From Vandiemenella viatica (Eukaryota > Arthropoda > Insecta > Orthoptera > Morabidae): DNA of 64,000 nt. The notes under the pieces are model-generated. The model was not told the origin of the DNA, did no database searches, and worked only from the letters and a program-made list of their open reading frames with translations. The translations under genes were made by a program, and so were the position numbers. Of the stretch, positions 56,380 to 64,000 are shown piece after piece; the first letter of the stretch is position 1, and each line of letters opens with the position of its first letter. Location: the NCBI GenBank assembly GCA_031002005.1, contig CM061921.1, forward strand, positions 142,509,283-142,573,282, written 5' to 3'.

Positions 56380-57800
56380 AGTTTTTGGGTCTTCCACAGC
56401 TGGCTTGGCAGGCTGCTGGTTGCAGACTGGTTTGTGGTATCACCCTGACTCCTGGTTATCAAGAAACTTGTGCTGCATTGTTGTGCCGAGTCTGCTACCT
56501 TCTCTTCTTTACCTGTCTCAGGTTGCTGTGGCTAACTGCGGCTTTCTTGTGGGACATTCACCATAGCAAGACGCATCATGCACGCCACAGTTGCCGCAGT
56601 TAGGATCATGTCGATTTTTGCACACTCAGTTACTTGTTGCTCCCCTACACATTGTGGGCATCATGCCTGGTTATTGCAGGCAGATGCTTGATGCCCAAAC
56701 CTATGACATCTTAAAGACTGGCTGATGCCTAAGGACTTATTCGTGGTGTTTCCTTTCTTCTGTAGTCTGGTCATCTCGTCGACTCCTGGAACTGTAGACT
56801 TTGCTGTTTGTGTTGGTTCTTGGTTGGTCTTGCCATCTTGGGCTATTCCTACTAATGTAAGATGTCCTCATCCTGAAGCATCCTAACAACAGCTGGCATG
56901 TCCGCCATCTTTATATATGGGATGCCCCAGTGGTAGGCTTCATTGTTGGCAATGTAGACCTCTCTCTTGAGGTTTGTTCTTCTTGTCTTCTTGGTGATTC
57001 CAGCACTGTTGTTAGTAAAGTTTCATCCCTGGTGCTGGGTAATGCAGGTGACTGCAGAGGAAGCAGTCTACAATATAAATCTTCCAGGTAATTTTACTTG
57101 TGTAAGTCTTTGGGCATGCTTCCAGAGGATGGTTCTGTTCCTTCAACCTCTTCACACACAGAGCGTCAGGTAGAATTGGTAGATTATACCAGCGGGTGGG
57201 CTCCACCTGTAAATTTCCTTGAATATCTTTACTCGTAGTTCAATCTGCAGATAATCCTTAGGTCCATAGTGCTTTCCATCGAGGTGAATCCTCCAGTAAC
57301 TTGGCAGATGGTGTTTGTACTGTACTCTTGTTTCTCCATGACTAAGCAGCACCAAAATTACATTGGTCAGTCTTGTCATTGAGACTCATCTCTGGTGCTT
57401 GATTCAACCGTACAGCCAATGATTATTACAGTGCATTCATTGCTATATGTTGTCAGTTGTGTTGAATCGGTGTAGCTGCTCGAGTTCTCAGATGTGTCTT
57501 GGGGTATGGGAGTACTAACACGGATGCCCACCTTCGAATATTTCCCTTTGCTGTCATCATTGCATCAATGCAATTGACCCTGGGATCTAGACATGCCCTT
57601 TAGCTATTAACTCATGTCAGAAGCACCATGGCTGCGCTTTGGGGGCAAGGAGCCTGTTTGTAGCAACCTGCTCCACTTGGCAGACAGACCTGTACCATCC
57701 GCCCACCACTGGTGCCCAGTAGTGACTGTGGTTCAACACCACACACAGTCTGAAGCTGCAGGTGCGCCAGTAAAGTGATCTAATGACAGTTTAGTGAGTT
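56380..57800 (-). pseudogene. Zinc-knuckle gag/ORF1-like remnant
   Basis: Minus-strand readings SLRCHRFGHQASAC (about 56700-56660) and NCGNCGVHDASCYGECP (about 56590-56540) are two CCHC-like knuckles as in the nucleic-acid-binding ORF1 of Jockey/I-type LINEs; the first cysteine of the first knuckle is lost. The frames upstream (57012-57379) are open but unrecognised. I infer an ORF1 remnant of a retroelement. Confidence 0.55.
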
Positions 57801-58191
57801 CATGTGCCCCCCTCCACCTGGTATGACACTCTCATCCAACCACTCACCACTGATGATCAGTGGTGACTGAGCCTCAGTACTTGGAGTAGACTGTAGCTGC
57901 TGCTTGTACAGTGGAGTGCTATGATAAGACATTAGATGTGCGCTAGAAGATGCATAATCATCAGAAATCCTTGGCCTGCACGGGCGATCCTAGATGCTCA
58001 CATGACAGGACCCATGTGCGAAATGGATGCCTCGCAATTCTGGTTCATATTAATACCACGCTGTGGAAGTTGCTATCCCATTGGCAGTCACATCGTCTAG
58101 GTCTCATACGAGGACCACAAAAGACAGCTGCATATCGGCTCTCTTCCGGTGATAGACTTATTTGAGCCAGAATTGTGATGCATCCACAATC

Positions 58192-58294
58192 CATGAGTCA
58201 TTGTCACAGTAGCAATTTTGACCTACCATTTCACATGATAAAGACAGAAAAGGTAGCTATCAAAATATTATGTATGCTGGAATTTATCCAGCAG
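58192..58294 (+). repeat. Right inverted repeat with degenerate hammerhead-like motif
   Basis: The reverse complement of the left repeat with roughly 75 percent identity over about 100 bp, including GTGAAATGGTA and CAAAATTGCTACTG. In its plus orientation it reads CATGATAAAGACAG and then GGTAGCTATC, so the hammerhead core is lost. Confidence 0.65.
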
Positions 58295-60639
58295 AAAACC
58301 TGAGAAGAATTTTTCTTATTAACAGTGGATACTTCAAATCCTCCATATTATCACAAAGAAAGGAAATAGTTTTACCACTTGCAATATGAATCACAAAAGA
58401 ACCAAATTATTTTCCATCAGTTAGTCTGTGATCTGTTTTTCTCTGCTATCCAGCAATAAAAATTATGAATTCACTTTTACATCAGAGTAATATCACTGCT
58501 TTGTATTCATTAGTTCTCCTACAATATTGATTTTATATTAACAGCCTACTCTGCCTACATGTAATGATAATTTATAATTCTGAAAAACAAACCTGATGAC
58601 TAAACAATCATTTTTATGATTTTATTTTTCTAAACAAACACAAAGCTAACTAGCAATTCTAAATATATTGTAATTGTATCTAAAATTTTTTAAAAAATCA
58701 AACAAAAGTAAGAACAGGAAAAAAAATTGAAATTCCAGCAACTCAGCAATTTTTTATACCATATTTGTTTGTACAAGTTCATGCCTAGTCAGGGGCAGAT
58801 CTAAATGTAGCGATACTGTTGACATGTCACATTTACTAATCGAGAATAAATACATAAAACATGTAGTGAAAAAAATATCTAAAATATGGCATTCTCTAAT
58901 ATACAATAACTTACGGGGAAATAATGAACACCATCTGTTGACCACATCAGTGAACTATTTCACAGACTTAGACACAGATACCAGATTGCACAAATCATGC
59001 ATGCACACTAGCATTTTCACAGAAATATAGAAGGGAGGGAGATTGTTTTTCAAGTGGCAAATTTTAAAAACTCTATTCTGTCTCAGGATGCTCCCAGGCA
59101 TTGGGCAGACACACAGTGTACACTATATAATGCAGCTCAAAAAGTTAGTAACACTGTCAGTAGACTGCAGAAGCAGATGTGATCTTTATCACATTAAACT
59201 ACATCCCCTTAAATCTTTGTAAATGTGAGGAGGCAATATTGTTTCTATTTCTTAGTTTCTCTGAAGGAGTATTACACAAGATTATGAACATACGTAGGTG
59301 AAATTGATACTAAAGCGAAATGAGTTTGACTGTAAGAAACAGTGTTCTAATGCCATCATGGTCATGGCAAAGCCAGATTAGAAAGTATGGGTTTCTAGAC
59401 AATGAAAATTCTTGGGACCCTCTGTTCTTGAAATAAAGATCTACATTTTATAAGTACAAAGAAAAAGTTTTGTAGATGGCTAAATGAATGTATCATATTT
59501 TTTATTCAATCAAACTAACGAATTTTACCATTTCTGATATTTTGAAAATTACTTTTATTTATCCTACACTACAATGAAACCAAAAAAAATCATTCATTTC
59601 GTATTACTTTGATTGTTTTATTTTGGTTGATCTTATTCATTTTTTAATATTTTTATTTAATGAAAAAAATATTTACTCTTTGGGGGCCCTTAAAAACCAT
59701 GCCAATTGGTGAATCCAGCACTGTCTGTAGATAGACTTTCGGTTTTTGGCTGATGGGACACTATTTACCTTTTGGTCAATTTTAAAGCCATTATCACTGG
59801 TTCCTTTGATTTCAAAATCATTTCTTTTATTAGGCAGTACATGCAGATAATGAGCATTCATATTTTTCAAACTATTAAGTTGTGAAATTCATAATCAACT
59901 CTGAGCTGTTCTTCTGGGCACCTTTCACTTCAGTGATGAAGATCAGTAATCCATCTAAGAAAACTAGCTTATTATTTCAAGGTGCTCTGATAGAGGTCTA
60001 TTAATAAACTCTTGCTGTGTGGGACTTGCTGATCTGAGCACTAATGATACTTATTTCTTGAGTGCTTAGTTCGGTTGATCCTTTTGTGAGAGCCACTCCT
60101 TCATCTAATTTCAAACCTGTTCTCAATATCCCATTTCTTGGTTAAATTACTGAATTTGATCTGACTGGGAAAGAATTTTTTTAAAAAAAATTGGTCTCAG
60201 TTGTAAAGAGTGTTTAAATAAAGAATAGACACAAGGAAATTGAGCAAGAAATACCATACTTGAGCAATCTTTTGTCTATTTTTCACTGCAAGAAACAATA
60301 GTCAAGAATAGGCTGAATTCATGGTTGGCTATAGCACCAAGTAAATACCAGCGGTCTCAACACCTAAATTGATGCAGAATATCAATATACACTCAGCCAG
60401 TTGGTGGAAGTTTGCATTTAGAAGTAATCAGGAGAAACATTCACTGTCAGTGTGTCTGTAAAGCCATGGGTGAGGTAACATCACACTCAGTAAAAAAACG
60501 AGCAGAAGCAATCATGGAGGCACGTCACATGAGACAGTCATTACTCTGATGACAATAGTATGTCAGTCTGATTCAACTGGAAATGTTTAATTATTGGATC
60601 TAAAATGAATGTTGGTACTACTGAAGGGTCAAGTAATTA
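58295..60639. other. Unassigned AT-rich sequence
   Basis: About 2.3 kb with no recognised coding or repeat structure. Confidence 0.4.
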
Positions 60640-61067
60640 TTTTTCCCCCCTTTTGTCTCATTAGTCTCTCTACTTGTTTGATCTTCTACTAACTTCTTCA
60701 TCCCAACATACCCCTTAAAATCAATGTCCTCAATTATCTGGTTCAATTATTCTAATCTCTGCCTTCTACAGTTCTTACCTTTCACTGTACCCTCTACTAA
60801 CAATTTAACCAACCCCATGTTTGAAAATGTGACACACCATCATGCCTCTTCTTTCTGTAAAACTCATGCATGAACCCATCATTTCTCAAACATATTCATT
60901 TCACACTTCATTTGTCCACTTAATTTTAAGCACTCTTCTATAGCACTATATGTGAAACGTTTCCATTTTCCTTCTTCTGGTAATTCAATAGTCCATACTT
61001 TGCTGCCATAATGTGCTGTGCTCTACACATAGAGTTTCAAACATTCCTTTCTGCTTCCTAAAGTAAT
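60640..61067 (-). pseudogene. LINE ORF2 C-terminal remnant
   Basis: Minus-strand pieces read KECLKLYV, STAHYGSKVWTIELPEEG, FTYSAIEECLK and later IIEDIDFKGYVGMKKLVED. These parallel the usual C-terminus of a LINE reverse transcriptase (V-K-C-Y-V-W-S-x-A-L-Y-G-x-E-T-W, then the R-R-M-L-K and I-I-x-D-I blocks). Frames are broken. The matching upstream part lies at 63.6-63.96 kb, beyond a Tc1 and a mariner insertion. Confidence 0.65.
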
Positions 61068-61068
61068 A

Positions 61069-62147
61069 CACTGGCGGAATATAAATATAATCAACCAGAG
61101 GGAGTTGTGATAAATGAATGAAATTAATCCCCAAGTGTCACCATATGAAGAGTATTAAATGATTAAAAATTGAAAGTTTTACAAGTAATAGTATGAGAAT
61201 TATGCGACTACTTACTATGCAAAATTAGAATGTTTTTTTAGTATATAAGTGGTGAACAGTGTGGTGTAACATGACACCTTCTTGTCCACAAGTTCTTGTT
61301 GACCAAATATGATAGGGTGAAGAGTGACAAATCACTACCCCCAAATGTCTAACTGTATGAGACGTCGGAGGATTGGCAAGTTTGAAATATGTGCATCATA
61401 TCATGAAATCTCCAAAATGATTGGCCGTAGTGAAATGACAGTATACAGGTATGTTACACAGTGGATAAAGAAGGCTCTAATACTCCTAGAGCAGGCACAG
61501 GTCCATACAGATGGACTACATCATGTAAACACTTCCAAATTTTATGGGTGTCTATTGCTGGCAGACGGGTGACTACAATTCAGATCCTGGCAGTGGTTAC
61601 GGAGAGAGTCATCGCCTGGACAATTGTAAACCAATTGCTTGAAGCTTGGTTACACTCTCTGGCCCATATGTAATGTGTTCCATTAATTTCATTTTATTTA
61701 CAGGATCGTCTAACCTGGTGTAAAGCAAAATACATGATTGGTGTTCATTTGTGTTTAGAGACAAATTTTAATTCTGTCTGTGGCAAAGTGATAATCAAGA
61801 ACATGTTTGTAGGCATAGCAGAGAAATGGCTTACCCTGCTGTGATTTCAGAACATCACACTGGTGCTGCCACTGGTGTCATGGTTTGTCGGCAATCAGTT
61901 TCGACAGCAGGACTGAGTTGGTTGATATTGACAGCCCTATTGTACCCTATTGTGATACTCGTTACATCCACCATCCAAATCGCATGTTCCAACAGGATGA
62001 CACCTATCCTTATACTGTGGCCATCACAACACAAGAATTGCAAGGGGTTACAATCACAATTTGGACTACAGACTTCCCAGATTTGTTACCAATAGAGCAT
62101 GTCTGGAATGCCAAGAGTAGACATATTAGATCACATGGTCATCCAGC
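61069..62147 (+). mobile_element. Tc1-like transposon, 3' end missing
   Basis: Starts TACACTGGCGGAATAT after a TA. The transposase pseudogene has the N-terminal helix-turn-helix ISKMIGRSEMTVYRYV (about 61410), then HTGAATGVMVC (about 61860), NRMFQQDDTYPYTVAITTQE (second catalytic D, about 61990) and PDLLPIEHVWNA (the E, about 62085). Frameshifts separate them. The last ~50 codons and the right inverted repeat are absent: the sequence switches to the inverted mariner at about 62148. Confidence 0.8.
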
Positions 62148-63404
62148 AATTATTTTTTAAAAGCTATATATTTTCAGTTTTTTTACAAAACAATATTATC
62201 CCCTTCAAAATACTCTACATTAAAAATAATACATTTATCCTAATGGTGCTTCCACTATCCAAAAAAATTTCTACAGTCATCTTTAGAAATGGCTGACAGC
62301 TCCTCCCTCGTTTTTTTCTTGATCTCTTCAATGTTGTCAAATTGGTGTTCTTTTATGCCCCTTTTCATATGTGGAAATAAGAAAAATTCACACGGAGACA
62401 GGTCAGGTGAGTAAGGTGCACGGGGCAGAAGAACAATCCCTTTTTTACCTTAAAACTTTCTAACAGAGACAGCTTTGTGTGCAGGTGTATTGTCATGATA
62501 TCTGCCACAAATCGGGACCATTTTGATGAACACTGTTAAATAATCTTCTGAAAACTTCCAAATAAAAGGTTTGATTGATGGTCTGATGTGGGTAACAAAA
62601 CTCTGAATGAAGTACGCCCTTGGCATCAAAAAAGAAAATGAGCAATGTTTTAATGTTTAATTTGAATTGACGACATTTTTTTGGACAGGGTGACAGTGAC
62701 GTCTCCCATTGGCTTAACTGCTTCTGGGTCATAACCATAGCACCATGACTCATCTCCGGTATTGATCTTTGCCAGAAAATCTGGATCAATTTCAAGCTTT
62801 TGTTTCAAAGTCCAACGTGTTTCAACTTGATATTCTTTTGTTTGTCAGTCAGACCCCGAGGAACAAACCTGGCAGCAATCCTTTTCATTCGAAAATCATC
62901 GGTTAAAATTTGCTGAACCGAGCTCCAAGATAACCCACTAATCTCTGACAGTTGATCAATAGTCTGTTGACCGTCTGAGGGCACAAGCTCTCGAATTTTT
63001 TCAACATTTTCGTTGATTCGGGTAGCTGATGGACGTCGATAACAAGGTTTGTCATCAATCGACATGTCGCCATTTTTAAACCAAGAAAACCACTTGTACA
63101 CTTGATTTTTTTTCCCATAGCATCATCTTTGTTACCCGTTTTCAACATTAAAATAAATTCAGCAGCATTTTTACTGAGTGGAAAAAAAATTTAACTTAAA
63201 CTTGCCATCATCAAAAATGAAAAAATAACAAAACAGATCTAGCAAAAACAATCACTGCAGTTTAACGGTACTAGCTAGGACGACAACACAGGTGGCACTG
63301 AATGACAATGCGTTGTGCTATAAATGCCTACTGACAGAAATGTGTACTAAACAAGCTCTGCCCACGGCAATGCCATTTTGGTTATTTTTGTGTAACCCCA
63401 CATA
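62148..63404 (-). mobile_element. Mariner DNA transposon, copy 2 (inverted, one end lost)
   Basis: Same family as the 4.8-kb copy. Its intact end reads TATGTGGGGTTACACAAAAA on the minus strand. The other end matches copy 1 only up to about TAAAAAATAATT, then stops some 25 bases short of the expected inverted repeat where it meets the Tc1 fragment. Confidence 0.85.
62183..63211 (-). pseudogene. Mariner transposase pseudogene, copy 2
   Basis: Starts near 63211 (MMASLS) and ends with EYFEGDNIVL then TAA. Motifs include SIDDKP, KIRELVPSDGQQTIDQLSEI and SGLSWSSVQQIL in the DNA-binding half, and PCPKKCRQ, FFDAKGVLHSEF and HQTINQTFYLEVFRRL in the catalytic half. The late catalytic blocks (62450-62360) sit in altered frames. 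Several frameshifts and a stop near the N-terminus inactivate it. Confidence 0.87.
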
Positions 63405-63560
63405 TCTACAGGTAATAAACTTAGCCTAATCCATTTTAGGTTGTTATTTTTTCTGGGTATGGTTCTTGATGTGTCTACCATGTTTCCTAAAATTGCACCA
63501 TTTCTTTTGGGATTTTCATCTCCTCCAGTGTATCTGAAAATAAAAATTTCTATTTTCCAA
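63405..63560. other. Unassigned junction sequence
   Basis: Between the mariner end and clear LINE sequence. A minus-strand open frame crosses it but I recognise no motif. Confidence 0.3.
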
Positions 63561-63960
63561 GAAGCTCTTTTCACTAGTGCTATTCTGCTTTTAACATCAT
63601 TCCTGGCTCAGCCATCAGTTGTAATTTTACTTCCTAAGCATCTGATCCTATTTTTCCATTAAATCTACTGTAATTGTTATCATTACTGCTACCTTTCTTC
63701 GCTTATTTCTCGCTTTCATTTAAGTTTTGTCCAAAATATTTGTTCAATATTTTGTTCATTCCATTCAGTCAATTCTATATTTCCTTTGCCTATTCTGTGA
63801 CCAGAACAATGTCATCACCAAATCATAACGTACTTAAATTTTCTCTTTTAACACTTATGCCACAAACAAATTTTTCCCCTGCATACAAGCTGAATTTTAA
63901 TAGGAATAGGCTACAACCTTTTCTCACTCCATTTAAAAAATGATGCATGTCTCTCATGAG
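63561..63960 (-). pseudogene. LINE reverse-transcriptase remnant
   Basis: Minus-strand reading gives NRIRCLGSKITTDG and ARNDVKSRIALVKRAS, the typical block after the catalytic core of LINE reverse transcriptase (F-L-G-S-x-I-T-x-D-G, then I-R-x-R-I-x-x-A-K-x-A-F). Further upstream YVMIW and HCSGHRIGKGNIELTEWN may be the degraded YADD region. The C-terminal continuation is at 60.6-61.07 kb. Confidence 0.7.
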
Positions 63961-64000
63961 TATCTACTTTTATTATTGTACATATTCTTGAAGTTCTTGT

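Noticed and set aside
1..64000. CRISPR arrays, bacterial operons or phage-defence genes
   Set aside because: No regularly spaced repeats, no ribosome-binding sites and no bacterial-type gene density; the window is eukaryotic repeat-rich DNA.

Overview
This window looks like insect nuclear DNA, most likely from a grasshopper or locust (Caelifera, Acridomorpha). There is no convincing single-copy host gene. Nearly everything identifiable is a transposable element, a SINE or a nuclear copy of mitochondrial DNA (NUMT). The taxon call rests on the NUMT, where the tRNAs between COX2 and ATP8 run Asp then Lys. Ancestral insects have Lys then Asp, and Asp-Lys is the arrangement known from acridomorph grasshoppers. 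Expanded transposon content and abundant NUMTs fit their large genomes.

Layout. 0-6 kb: an AT-rich tandem duplication carrying a SINE, a LINE 3' remnant and a broken mariner. 6.4-12.7 kb: a decayed minus-strand Ty3/Gypsy element (CsRn1-like, tRNA-Trp primer site) whose protease codons are split by a candidate 1.75-kb solo LTR with a 4-bp target duplication. 12.8-15.1 kb: a decayed minus-strand CR1-like LINE holding a MITE with a perfect 10-bp target duplication. 17-19.3 kb: tRNA-derived SINEs. 20.6-30.8 kb: a NUMT of about 6 kb of mtDNA (ND4 part, tRNA-His, ND5, tRNA-Phe on plus; five tRNAs, ND3, tRNA-Gly, COX3, ATP6, ATP8, tRNA-Lys, tRNA-Asp, COX2, tRNA-Leu and the COX1 end on minus), split inside ND5 by a Copia retrotransposon. 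32.2-33.6 kb: a LINE 3' end and a Penelope-like fragment with a GIY-YIG domain and a hammerhead-ribozyme-like end. 35.2-43.7 kb: a young, near-complete Gypsy element with 627-bp LTRs differing at 2 sites. 47.4 kb: a pogo/Tigger-like MITE. 48.8-51.2 kb: a CR1-like LINE. 53.0-55.8 kb: a hAT element with an 8-bp target duplication. 56-58.3 kb: a segment bounded by inverted repeats with degenerate hammerhead-like motifs. 60.6-64 kb: LINE pieces around a fused Tc1/mariner pair.

The clearest functional signal is in the young Gypsy element. Its gag frame ends with a textbook slippery heptamer (TTTAAAC) directly before the stop codon, and pol lies in exactly the -1 frame. This strongly suggests programmed -1 ribosomal frameshifting. 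No previously undescribed host-encoded system was found. The best leads are that frameshift cassette, the hammerhead-like Penelope ends and the nested histories of the NUMT and the protease-splitting solo LTR.

Limits: all family assignments come from motif recognition without database search. Boundaries of old elements are approximate unless target-site duplications are quoted.
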